Source of the DNA: Desulfobacula sp.
Lineage (GTDB): Bacteria > Desulfobacterota > Desulfobacteria > Desulfobacterales > Desulfobacteraceae
Reading direction: 5' to 3'
DNA: 5,313 nucleotides
Assembly (NCBI GenBank): GCA_027858355.1
Contig: JAQICW010000506.1
Location: 1-5,313 of the forward strand
Part shown: piece after piece, positions 1 to 5,313 of the stretch
Position numbering within the stretch: the stretch's first letter is position 1
How the letters are laid out: every line of letters begins with the position of its first letter
The notes under the pieces: generated by a model
The model's database searches: none
What the model saw: only the letters and a program-made list of their open reading frames with translations
What the model was told of the DNA's origin: nothing
Program-made: the position numbers and the translations under genes

Positions 1-611
1 AGCTTGTCTATATCACAAAGCGGTTTGACCGCAAAGGGGACGTTAAAATCCATCAGGAAGATCTTGTTCAGGGTTTTGGAATGAGAAGTGAGGATAAATA
101 TGCATACAGTTATGAAAAAGCTGGCAAACTCATTAATACCATGACAAATGGCAAGGCATCGGTTGTCTTTGATTTTTTTTGTCGTGTCGTTCATGCTTAC
201 ATTATTGGCAATGATGACATGCACTTAAAAAATATTAGTCTGCAGAAATTGCCTGACAACACCGGACTTTATTATGACCGCATGACACCCAATTATGATT
301 CTTTTTTTGCGAATGCATTTGATAATGTTTCCACCTCTGATTTCCTGGCTCTGGACCTGCTTGAAGATGAGAAAAATGGTATCTTCTCCAAAGCTTATGA
401 AAAATATGGGTTTTATACAGGATATGATTTCAAAGTATTAGGGAATAAGCTGGGGCTCAGAGCAAAACCTGTCACAACATTTATCAAGACTGTAAGAGAA
501 AAAGAATTACTGCTAATTGATTTAGTCAACTGCAGCAGCATGCCCGATGGCATGAAAAAAAAAGCAGGGTTAACGATTTCCGAAAGGATAAAGGCACTCG
601 GGTTGCAATAG
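1..611 (+). CDS. HipA-family Ser/Thr kinase, C-terminal part (5' end outside window)
   Basis: The reading frame is open from the first complete codon (base 3) to the TAA at 609-611, so the first ATG at 81 is internal and the gene starts upstream. Seen: YITKRFDR (bases 9-32) and an I-H-Q-E-D-L stretch (48-65), both typical of the HipA C-terminal kinase lobe. The catalytic-loop motif GNDDMHLKN lies at 207-233, where the first Asp after GN is the expected catalytic base. TPNYD, ending at 299, matches the usual T/A-P-x-Y-D metal-binding segment. Known for the family: HipA toxins phosphorylate proteins such as glutamyl-tRNA synthetase and are usually paired with a HipB-like DNA-binding antitoxin, which would lie upstream, outside this window. 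The catalytic residues look intact, so it is probably active. The gene ends 110 bases before the preferred kinase start at 722 and is probably unrelated to the peptide operon. Whether the N-terminal HipA domain is fused or encoded separately cannot be seen. Confidence 0.9.
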   Translation, partial: LVYITKRFDRKGDVKIHQEDLVQGFGMRSEDKYAYSYEKAGKLINTMTNGKASVVFDFFCRVVHAYIIGNDDMHLKNISLQKLPDNTGLYYDRMTPNYDSFFANAFDNVSTSDFLALDLLEDEKNGIFSKAYEKYGFYTGYDFKVLGNKLGLRAKPVTTFIKTVREKELLLIDLVNCSSMPDGMKKKAGLTISERIKALGLQ

Positions 612-658
612 CAATTTATCATTATGAATGAGTAGTAGGGGTGTTTAGTACATCGGCA

Positions 659-667
659 TATTATAAA
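659..667 (+). promoter_or_regulatory. possible -10 region upstream of the peptide operon
   Basis: The gap between the HipA stop (611) and the kinase holds an AT-rich TATTATAAA stretch that contains -10-like hexamers (TATTAT 659-664, TATAAA 662-667). No good -35 hexamer is visible at 16-18 bases upstream. If used, transcription would start near 671-675. That would make the ATG at 677 almost leaderless and would leave a short leader in front of the ATG at 722. Weak evidence. Confidence 0.2.
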
Positions 668-721
668 CGATTGTAAATGAACCTATCAGCACAAGATGTT
701 AAACTTTTTGGAATAGATAAG

Positions 722-1603
722 ATGGATACAAGATATTATCAAATTGGTGGATTTACTCTTGAAGTAAATTCTGAACTTCCATTCAGAGCCGACACATTTA
801 ATCCACCAATAAACCAGTTCGAAGTTAAAGAATCTGGAAAAGAAAATATTGTTATCAACCATTATTTTGAAAGGACAATTCAAATAAAGGTGGATGAACA
901 GGAAAAGATTTATTTTAAAAGACCCTGGGCTGTTTATGAAAAGAAAGATAAGATTCTTTATGAATGGATTCGCAATTATTCTTCCCATGAAACTTTTTTG
1001 CGAAAAATAGTAGCCAATAAGGATCATACCAAACTGGATATTTATCATGACAGCAAAATGGCCAAAGTCTTTTTAAAGGGAGGCCTGCAAAATATTTCTC
1101 TTTTGCCGTCGGATCAACTTTTATTCAGCAGGGTCCTTGGGTACAAACAAGGTTGTCTGCTTCATTCCACAGGGCTTGTTTATAAAAATAACGGATATAT
1201 TTTTGTTGGTCATTCCGGGGCTGGGAAAACAACTATTGCAAAAATAATGGAGCCTGAATCTATAATTCTCTGTGATGACAGAAATATTATCAGGAGATCG
1301 GGAGAAGATTATTATTTGTTTGGCACATGGCGGCACAGCGACTTTGCTGTGGTATCACCCCTTTCGGCGCAGTTAAAAGGGATTTTTTTCCTTAATAAAT
1401 CAAAGAATAATAAAATCACCAAAATCATTGATAATAAAAAATGTTTTTTTATTCTTATGGATTGCCTCATAAGGTCACTTGTAACCCATGATTGGATGGA
1501 GTTAACCATTGATTTTATCGACTCACTTTCCAGGCATGTGGACTGTTTTGACCTGGAATTTGATAAAAGTGGCAAAGTAATGGAACTTATAAAAAAATTA
1601 TAA
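722..1603 (+). CDS. HprK-like kinase of a peptide-modification operon
   Basis: A 293-residue protein related to the C-terminal domain of HPr kinase/phosphorylase. Seen (numbering from the ATG at 722): an N-terminal segment starting RYYQIGG, a conserved-looking LLHSTG with His148, a Walker A P-loop GHSGAGKTT at 163-171 (Lys169), and CDD with Asp185/Asp186. This is the same order as the His, P-loop and DD motifs of bacterial HprK. HprK-like enzymes in RiPP clusters phosphorylate the peptide product; the paeninodin lasso kinase acts on the C-terminal Ser. Start choice: an upstream in-frame ATG at 677 would add 15 residues but has no Shine-Dalgarno. The ATG at 722 has a modest TTGGAA about 9 bases upstream, and the recognisable domain begins immediately after it. 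It ends 14 bases before the PqqD gene, so the two are probably cotranscribed. The substrate is inferred; hydrolase or regulatory roles remain possible. Confidence 0.85.
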   Translation: MDTRYYQIGGFTLEVNSELPFRADTFNPPINQFEVKESGKENIVINHYFERTIQIKVDEQEKIYFKRPWAVYEKKDKILYEWIRNYSSHETFLRKIVANKDHTKLDIYHDSKMAKVFLKGGLQNISLLPSDQLLFSRVLGYKQGCLLHSTGLVYKNNGYIFVGHSGAGKTTIAKIMEPESIILCDDRNIIRRSGEDYYLFGTWRHSDFAVVSPLSAQLKGIFFLNKSKNNKITKIIDNKKCFFILMDCLIRSLVTHDWMELTIDFIDSLSRHVDCFDLEFDKSGKVMELIKKL

Positions 1604-1617
1604 AATAAAGGGTTAAC

Positions 1618-1917
1618 ATGGAAAAAATATCCTTAAAAAATATTTACCTGCCTTCTGAAAAAGTTATCTCAAGGATTATCGAAGATGACTTGATCATAGT
1701 CCCTGTGGAATCAGATACAATTGACTTTGATCATTCTTTATATTCCTTAAAAGATACTGGAAAAGAGAATTGGGAGCGTTTAAATGAAAAAATCACCCTG
1801 GCAACCCTATGCCAAGACCTTTCACAGGAGTACAACACCCCAATGGAATCCATCCAGAAAGATGTAATAGAGCTTATGGAGGATTTGCTGGAAAAAGGTC
1901 TGGTTGTTAAATTTTAA
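1618..1917 (+). CDS. PqqD-family peptide-recognition protein
   Basis: A 99-residue protein with the PqqD-like winged-helix pattern. A beta-rich N-terminal half ends in LYSLKDTGKENWERL, corresponding to the family's y-x-L-N-x-t-g-x-x-i-W segment. It is followed by a helical TLCQDLSQEY stretch and a final helix-strand ending LLEKGLVVKF. In PqqD and related RiPP recognition elements, a leader peptide docks as an extra strand and is presented to the modifying enzyme. The ATG follows AAAGGG (1607-1612) by 5 bases, and the stop overlaps the next start in TAATG (1915-1919), suggesting translational coupling. It sits between a kinase and a protease with a radical SAM gene nearby, so its likely partner is the 48-residue peptide at 3562-3708 rather than PqqA. 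No other pqq genes are in the window, so a PQQ role is not supported. Confidence 0.85.
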   Translation: MEKISLKNIYLPSEKVISRIIEDDLIIVPVESDTIDFDHSLYSLKDTGKENWERLNEKITLATLCQDLSQEYNTPMESIQKDVIELMEDLLEKGLVVKF

Positions 1918-2402
1918 TGATGGATGATTTTTCTTTCAGCGGTGAAAATTTTTATGAGTTTCTTGATTCACTGTCCTGGAATAAAAGCGTATCAATCATC
2001 AAATTTAAGGGACATGGGGTCAGCATGACTCCGTTTATAAAAAATGGCAATACTTTAACCATAAAACTGCTGAACAATAAATATAAAGTTAGAACAGGAG
2101 ATATTGTTGCTGTAAAACAAATAGATAAGAAAAAAATACTAGTGCATCGGATTATCAAGGCCAAAGAAGAAAGTTATCTCATTAAAGGAGATAATAAGGC
2201 CTTATCTGACGGCTGGTTTCCAAGAGAGGCAATCATTGGTATTATAACTGAAATAAAAAGAGCCTCGGGGAAAAGGATTTATTATGGGCGCTGGTTTAAT
2301 CTGATGATAGCCTGGGTTTCAAAAACAAATATTTTGAATGGCATAATACTTCCCTTGGGAAGATTAGTAAAACAAATAATACGCTTGGGAATAAAAAAAT
2401 GA
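1917..2402 (+). CDS. S24/S26-family signal-peptidase-like serine protease
   Basis: A 161-residue protein with the S26 peptidase core. Seen: GHGVSMTPF with the nucleophile candidate Ser36, a TGDIVAV strand (60-66), LVHRI with His77 where LepB-type enzymes have the catalytic Lys, and KGDNKALSDGW with Asp92 and Asp98. The His in place of Lys and the KGDN...D box match the archaeal/eukaryotic Sec11 and Bacillus SipW type (Ser-His-Asp). Unlike true signal peptidases it has no N-terminal transmembrane anchor; about 36 mostly polar residues precede the Ser. The C-terminal 35-40 residues are hydrophobic and basic and could associate with the membrane. The start overlaps the upstream stop by 1 base (TAATG), and its stop overlaps the next start in ATGA (2399-2402). 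Context suggests leader removal from the peptide at 3562, which is inference; S24-like self-cleavage or processing of another protein are alternatives. Confidence 0.85.
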   Translation: MMDDFSFSGENFYEFLDSLSWNKSVSIIKFKGHGVSMTPFIKNGNTLTIKLLNNKYKVRTGDIVAVKQIDKKKILVHRIIKAKEESYLIKGDNKALSDGWFPREAIIGIITEIKRASGKRIYYGRWFNLMIAWVSKTNILNGIILPLGRLVKQIIRLGIKK

Positions 2403-3511
2403 CCAAAGTTATTTCAATGCCTGATTATCCTTTATGGGAAAAGGCAAAGGGTAAAAGAACCTTATTGAGGCTTACTTTTGAATTAACCAAAAGGTGCAAT
2501 AATAATTGCATCCATTGTTATAACAACCTTCCTTTGGATGATGCCCGGGCAAAAAAAAAAGAATTGTCCACAAGCCAGATTAAAAATATCATTGACCAGG
2601 CTGTTGATCTTGGGCTTTTATGGATACTTTTAACCGGAGGTGAAGTATTTTTAAGGAAAGATTTTATTGAGCTTTATTTATACATTAAAAAAAAAGGCCT
2701 GCTTGTCTCCATTTTTACCAATGCAACTTTGATCACAAAAGAGCATGCTAAAATTTTAAAGAAATATCCACCCCGGGATATTGAAATATCTGTTTACGGT
2801 GTTTCACCAGAAAAATATGCCCGGGTTACAAGAACAAACTATTTTACAAAATTCATGACAGGGATTGAGAATTTAGTTTCAGAAGCAGTCCCGTTTTCAT
2901 TAAAGACGACTATAATGAAAGCCAATTATAAAGAATTAAAAGATATAACAGCTTTCTGCAGCAAGTATACAGACGACACCCATAATAGATTTAGATTTGA
3001 TCCATTTTTAATGCTTAGAACGGATAAAAATCAAAAAAGGAATAAGGACATCGTAAACCAGAGGCTTTCACCCGATGAAATCATTGAACTGGAAAAACAA
3101 CATCCAAATAGACTTGACGCTTTGAAAAAACAATGTATAACAATAAGTGAAAAAGAGCCGAGCAACTCCTTTCAGGAGAGAATATTCAAATGTGGTGCTG
3201 GTAGAAATTCAGCCAGTATTGATAGTTATGGTATCTTTAAACTGTGCAGTTCCTTAGTCCATAAAAAATGCGTATTCGATCTTAAAAAAGATTTTCTAAA
3301 GAATGCATGGATGGATTTTGCGCCCAAAGTGATTGCATTTACTTCACAGAAAAAAGAGTACCATGAAAATTGCAGCAATTGTAAACTAAGGGATTTTTGC
3401 ACATGGTGTCCTGCAATTGGAGATCTTGAAACCGGTCAGCTGGATGAAGTTGTAACATACTTTTGCTCAGTTGCCTCAGCTCGGTATGACTATTGCATTA
3501 AGAAAACCTAA
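2399..3511 (+). CDS. radical SAM/SPASM peptide maturase
   Basis: A 370-residue radical SAM enzyme with a C-terminal SPASM domain. Seen: the [4Fe-4S]-SAM motif CNNNCIHC (Cys33, Cys37, Cys40), LTGGE at 78-82 (the SAM-binding GGE), and a TIM-barrel-like middle. SPASM cysteines follow: Cys265 and Cys283 in a C-x13-G-x3-C-like arrangement, Cys291, then Cys325, Cys328, Cys334 and Cys337 (CX2C, CX5C, CX2C), and Cys356 with Cys366 near the end. This is enough to ligate two auxiliary clusters. SPASM enzymes with a PqqD partner install thioether, C-C or similar crosslinks in RiPP precursors. The length and domains look complete. The start overlaps the protease stop by 4 bases (ATGA), so it is likely coupled. 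The precursor candidate begins 50 bases after its stop. The coding sequence contains runs of ten A (2551-2560) and nine A (2687-2695). The reaction type cannot be read from the sequence. Confidence 0.93.
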   Translation: MTKVISMPDYPLWEKAKGKRTLLRLTFELTKRCNNNCIHCYNNLPLDDARAKKKELSTSQIKNIIDQAVDLGLLWILLTGGEVFLRKDFIELYLYIKKKGLLVSIFTNATLITKEHAKILKKYPPRDIEISVYGVSPEKYARVTRTNYFTKFMTGIENLVSEAVPFSLKTTIMKANYKELKDITAFCSKYTDDTHNRFRFDPFLMLRTDKNQKRNKDIVNQRLSPDEIIELEKQHPNRLDALKKQCITISEKEPSNSFQERIFKCGAGRNSASIDSYGIFKLCSSLVHKKCVFDLKKDFLKNAWMDFAPKVIAFTSQKKEYHENCSNCKLRDFCTWCPAIGDLETGQLDEVVTYFCSVASARYDYCIKKT

Positions 3512-3545
3512 AGATTGATTTTTTACCTAAAGAAAAAGTGCTTTC

Positions 3546-3552
3546 AAGGGAG
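3546..3552 (+). promoter_or_regulatory. strong ribosome binding site of the precursor peptide
   Basis: AAGGGAG lies 9 bases upstream of the ATG at 3562. It is the best Shine-Dalgarno match among the operon genes and supports translation of this short frame rather than the overlapping frame from 3623. Strong initiation fits a precursor needed in excess over its enzymes. Confidence 0.75.
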
Positions 3553-3561
3553 AAGTTTAAG

Positions 3562-3708
3562 ATGGACAAAAAAAATAAGAAAACATGGACAAAACCAGAA
3601 CTGATTATCATTAACCGCTGTTATGTTGAAGAAAACGTGCTGGCAAACTGCAATGAGTCCACTAATCAAGCATGTGATGCCCAGTCATACGTTGACACAA
3701 GAAGTTAA
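3562..3708 (+). CDS. candidate RiPP precursor peptide (48 aa)
   Basis: A short frame of 48 residues with a strong ribosome binding site. Seen: a basic N-terminus, MDKKNKK, then W9-T-K-P12-E-L14 followed by a hydrophobic I-I-I, R19, acidic E23-E24, and VLANC ending at Cys30. The tail holds Cys38 and ends D-T-R-S (Ser48). W-x-x-P-x-L resembles the YxxPxL leader motif that PqqD-like domains bind in lasso and related precursors, and the KPEL...EE-VL--C layout recalls leader peptides found beside PqqD/HprK genes; this comparison is from memory. A reasonable split is leader 1 to about 29 and core about 30-48, polar with Cys, Ser, Thr, Asn, Tyr and Asp and no Gly pair. It lies between the radical SAM gene and the PEP-CTERM gene, as expected for an operon-encoded substrate. 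No signal peptide. The cleavage site and modifications are unknown. Confidence 0.82.
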   Translation: MDKKNKKTWTKPELIIINRCYVEENVLANCNESTNQACDAQSYVDTRS

Positions 3709-3721
3709 AGGAAAGATTATC

Positions 3722-4489
3722 ATGAAAAATTTTTTATTTATTTTAAGCCTATTTGTCTTCATGTTTCCGGCAATTGCATTTTCAACACCATACTCAATTG
3801 ACACTGCGCTCAATACTTCTGTTGACAGCGCCGGCATGGATGGCATGGAAGTAACAATTACATGGCAGGGTGGTGATACTGAAACTTTTATCTGGAGCAG
3901 CGGGATCTCTGGAACTGGGGACTCTGGAGAGGACTGGTCCTTGGATTTTTATGGTTTAAACACCAGCACCCTGGCACTTGACTGGAGACTTGAAACCGAT
4001 GATGCAATTGATAGTTTTACCATAAATACTATTCCGGGAAATGTATTTTTTGATATTATATATGATGATACAGCTCCAGGAGAAACTCCAAACTCACAAA
4101 ATGGTTTTTGGGGCCCAAATTTTGAAGATTCAAACACTGCTTTTGCTACAAGCGGGACCTATGGCCCGGATATTCTCTACGGTGGTGCATATAGTAGTGA
4201 CTCAGTCAATAAGCCAAGTACTTATGGAGCCGAATTTGACTGGGAATTTTCCAACCCGGGTTATTTGTCAACAAATTCAAGTTTTCCAGATCCTGCAACT
4301 TCACCCCATGACTTAGTCTCTGCTCTTTTAATAGATTTGACCGATACTTCAGGGTTCGAAGGTACTTTCAATTTTGGAGTTGATACTGATAATGTAACAG
4401 GGGCAAATCCAGTTCCTGAACCTGCAACCATGCTTCTTTTCGGGCTTGGCCTCCTGGGCCTGGGTGCTCTTGGAAGAAAAAAAACATAG
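3722..4489 (+). CDS. PEP-CTERM sorting-domain surface protein
   Basis: A 255-residue secreted protein. Seen: a Sec signal peptide at 1-20 (MKNF, hydrophobic core, then AIAFS with cleavage likely near residue 21) and an acidic Ser/Thr/Gly/Asp-rich mature part without cysteines, probably beta-rich. The C-terminal sorting signal has V-P-E-P at 231-234, a hydrophobic segment at about 236-249 rich in Leu and Gly, and a basic GRKKT end. In PEP-CTERM systems an exosortase (EpsH/XrtA type, encoded elsewhere) cleaves near the PEP motif and the protein is displayed or exported, often alongside exopolysaccharide. The start at 3722 is preferred because AAAGGA lies 9 bases upstream and the signal peptide begins there. 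A longer in-frame ATG at 3623 would bury the signal peptide and overlap the precursor gene. It begins 13 bases after the precursor stop and precedes the terminator, so it is probably cotranscribed. The function of the mature domain is not recognised. Confidence 0.92.
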   Translation: MKNFLFILSLFVFMFPAIAFSTPYSIDTALNTSVDSAGMDGMEVTITWQGGDTETFIWSSGISGTGDSGEDWSLDFYGLNTSTLALDWRLETDDAIDSFTINTIPGNVFFDIIYDDTAPGETPNSQNGFWGPNFEDSNTAFATSGTYGPDILYGGAYSSDSVNKPSTYGAEFDWEFSNPGYLSTNSSFPDPATSPHDLVSALLIDLTDTSGFEGTFNFGVDTDNVTGANPVPEPATMLLFGLGLLGLGALGRKKT

Positions 4490-4516
4490 AAAACTTAAAC
4501 ACTCAATTTATATTTT

Positions 4517-4556
4517 AAAGACAGGGAGTTATCACAACTTTCTGTCTTTTTTTTTT
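4517..4556 (+). terminator. strong rho-independent terminator
   Basis: AAAGACAG (4517-4524) pairs with CTGTCTTT (4542-4549). The inner GGAGTT (4525-4530) pairs with AACTTT (4536-4541, two G-U pairs), leaving a 5-base ATCAC loop, about 14 pairs in all. The 3' arm runs into ten consecutive T at 4547-4556. It ends the peptide/PEP-CTERM transcript 27 bases after the stop codon at 4489 and separates it from the ABC transporter gene. Confidence 0.88.
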
Positions 4557-4564
4557 GTTTTGTG

Positions 4565-4570
4565 TATAAT
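4565..4570 (+). promoter_or_regulatory. possible -10 box of the ABC transporter gene
   Basis: A perfect TATAAT follows the terminator T-run by 8 bases and is preceded by TGTG. No convincing -35 hexamer is present 16-18 bases upstream; that stretch is the terminator's 3' arm. Transcription would begin near 4576-4579, essentially at the first possible codons of the transporter. Plausible because the terminator should cut off read-through, but unproven. Confidence 0.35.
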
Positions 4571-4575
4571 CAGGC

Positions 4576-5313
4576 CTGCTGAATCCTAATTCCTTAAATA
4601 CCAAGCTTAAAAATGCCCTGCGGATTGACAGGGCCTTAGGGTTTGTATGGAAGGCATCCCCCTTATATTCAATACTTTCCGGATTTGTGGTTGTAGCCCT
4701 TGGTGTACTTCCCCTTGTCTCTTTATACCTGATAAAACTGATCATTGATTCCGTTACCGGGCTTGATTTTAAACAGGGAGCAGGTCTGCTGGATCAAGGT
4801 TTTTCAAAGCCGCTTTTATACATTGGATTAGCTTGCGGGGTAGGGCTTTTAACAGCATTTTTTAATTTTGTAACCAACTATATTAAAAAAGCACAATCCC
4901 TGACTGTGACTGATTATATGTTCTCTATCCTACATGGAAAATCAATTGAGACGGATCTTGCCTTTTACGAATCCCCGGAATACAGGGATACGCTCTTCAG
5001 GGCCCAGCAGGAAGGGCCTTACAGGCCGACAAGCATTGTGAATGGTCTTTTTGCCGCAGGCCAGAGCGGAGCCTCTTTTGCTGCTGTGTTCTGGTTGTTA
5101 TTCATGTTCAACCCTGTCCTTCCCATTGTCATGATTGTTGCGGCGATCCCAGGGGTTCTGTTGCGGTTAAAATATACTGAAAAAATTTATTCTTGGCAGG
5201 AAAAAAGGACTGAAGATGAGCGACGGGCCTACTATTTTCACTGGATGCTCACAGGAGCTGCCCATGCCAAGGAATTCAGGCTTTTCAACCTTGGGAAACA
5301 CTTCATAGGCAAG
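4576..5313 (+). CDS. ABC exporter, N-terminal membrane domain (3' end outside window; start codon unclear)
   Basis: The frame is open from 4570 (after the stop at 4567-4569) to the window end, about 246 residues from the CTG at 4576. Seen: an amphipathic lead LKNALRIDRALGFVWKASP, TM1 around SGFVVVALGVLPLVSLYLI, TM2 around LLYIGLACGVGLLTAFFNF, a soluble stretch with FYESPEYRDTLFRAQQEG, a TM3/TM4 hairpin around FAAVFWLLFMF...IVMIVAAIPGVLL, then AKEFRLFNLG. This is the usual order in exporters with fused membrane and ATPase domains (MsbA/peptide-exporter type); the ATPase part would lie downstream. It could export the modified peptide (inference from position). Odd: there is no ATG, GTG or TTG before TM1. 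The first in-frame GTG (4687) would cut TM1 and the first ATG is at 4918. CTG at 4576 or 4579 is the best guess, without a Shine-Dalgarno. Base composition looks less AT-rich than the upstream operon. Confidence 0.82.
   Translation, partial: MLNPNSLNTKLKNALRIDRALGFVWKASPLYSILSGFVVVALGVLPLVSLYLIKLIIDSVTGLDFKQGAGLLDQGFSKPLLYIGLACGVGLLTAFFNFVTNYIKKAQSLTVTDYMFSILHGKSIETDLAFYESPEYRDTLFRAQQEGPYRPTSIVNGLFAAGQSGASFAAVFWLLFMFNPVLPIVMIVAAIPGVLLRLKYTEKIYSWQEKRTEDERRAYYFHWMLTGAAHAKEFRLFNLGKHFIGK

Noticed and set aside
677..721. Upstream ATG at 677 as the kinase start
   Set aside because: No Shine-Dalgarno precedes it, it would be nearly leaderless from the only -10-like site, and the domain similarity begins just after the ATG at 722. 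Not excluded, only less likely.
1618..3511. PQQ cofactor biosynthesis (pqqD/pqqE)
   Set aside because: PqqD and SPASM families occur side by side, but there is no pqqB or pqqC, and the precursor lacks the Glu-x-x-x-Tyr core of PqqA.
3512..3561. Promoter or attenuator between the radical SAM gene and the precursor
   Set aside because: Only weak A/T complementarity (TTTTTT and AAAAA) and no matched -35/-10 pair was seen. The gap is better explained as a leader for the strong ribosome binding site.
722..3708. Lasso peptide cluster
   Set aside because: The HprK-like kinase, PqqD-like protein and W-x-x-P leader motif resemble lasso systems, but no B2 transglutaminase-like or asparagine-synthetase-like cyclase gene is in the window, and a radical SAM enzyme takes the central place. 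The core also lacks a clear residue 1 to Asp/Glu 7-9 ring pattern. Genes beyond 5313 could change this.
3623..3721. Longer start for the PEP-CTERM protein adding 33 residues
   Set aside because: It would place the signal peptide internally, has no clear ribosome binding site, and overlaps the better supported precursor peptide in another frame. The ATG at 3722 has AAAGGA at good spacing.
4613..4639. ATG at 4613 as the transporter start
   Set aside because: It is out of frame with the transporter and reaches a stop (TAG) after eight codons.
4515..4745. Minus-strand open frame across the terminator and transporter start
   Set aside because: It is a shadow of the ABC transporter coding region, crosses the terminator, and shows no recognisable protein features. 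Other minus-strand frames (413-622, 686-1048, 1121-1336, 1312-1575, 1952-2164, 3949-4137) are likewise antisense to well supported genes.

Overview
The window looks like a Desulfobacterota (Desulfobacteraceae-like) genome segment. This is inferred from a PEP-CTERM exosortase-sorted protein, AT-rich lysine-heavy genes, and a mix of HprK-like kinase, PqqD and radical SAM genes. No rRNA or housekeeping marker is present, so taxonomy stays tentative.

Layout, all on the + strand: (1) 1-611, the 3' end of a HipA-family Ser/Thr kinase gene that begins upstream. (2) 722-3708, a compact operon for a ribosomally synthesised, post-translationally modified peptide (RiPP): an HprK-like kinase, a PqqD-family recognition protein, an S24/S26 signal-peptidase-like protease, a radical SAM/SPASM maturase, and a 48-residue precursor peptide at 3562-3708. 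(3) 3722-4489, a PEP-CTERM surface protein starting 13 bases after the precursor, then a strong intrinsic terminator at 4517-4556. (4) 4576-5313, the N-terminal membrane part of an ABC exporter that runs off the window and has no ATG, GTG or TTG at its expected start.

How the genes may work together (inference): the PqqD protein binds the precursor leader, which carries a W-x-x-P-x-L element like the YxxP-type leader motifs read by PqqD-like domains. It presents the peptide to the SPASM radical SAM enzyme, the HprK-like enzyme may phosphorylate the peptide (its last residue is Ser, as in the paeninodin case), the S26-type protease may remove the leader, and the ABC transporter may export the product. 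The combination lacks the lasso cyclase genes (B2 transglutaminase-like, asparagine-synthetase-like) in this window, and the product type is not one I can name. The 48-residue precursor is the most informative feature. It is out of frame with, and overlapped by, a spurious 5' extension of the PEP-CTERM reading frame, so automatic annotation could easily miss it.
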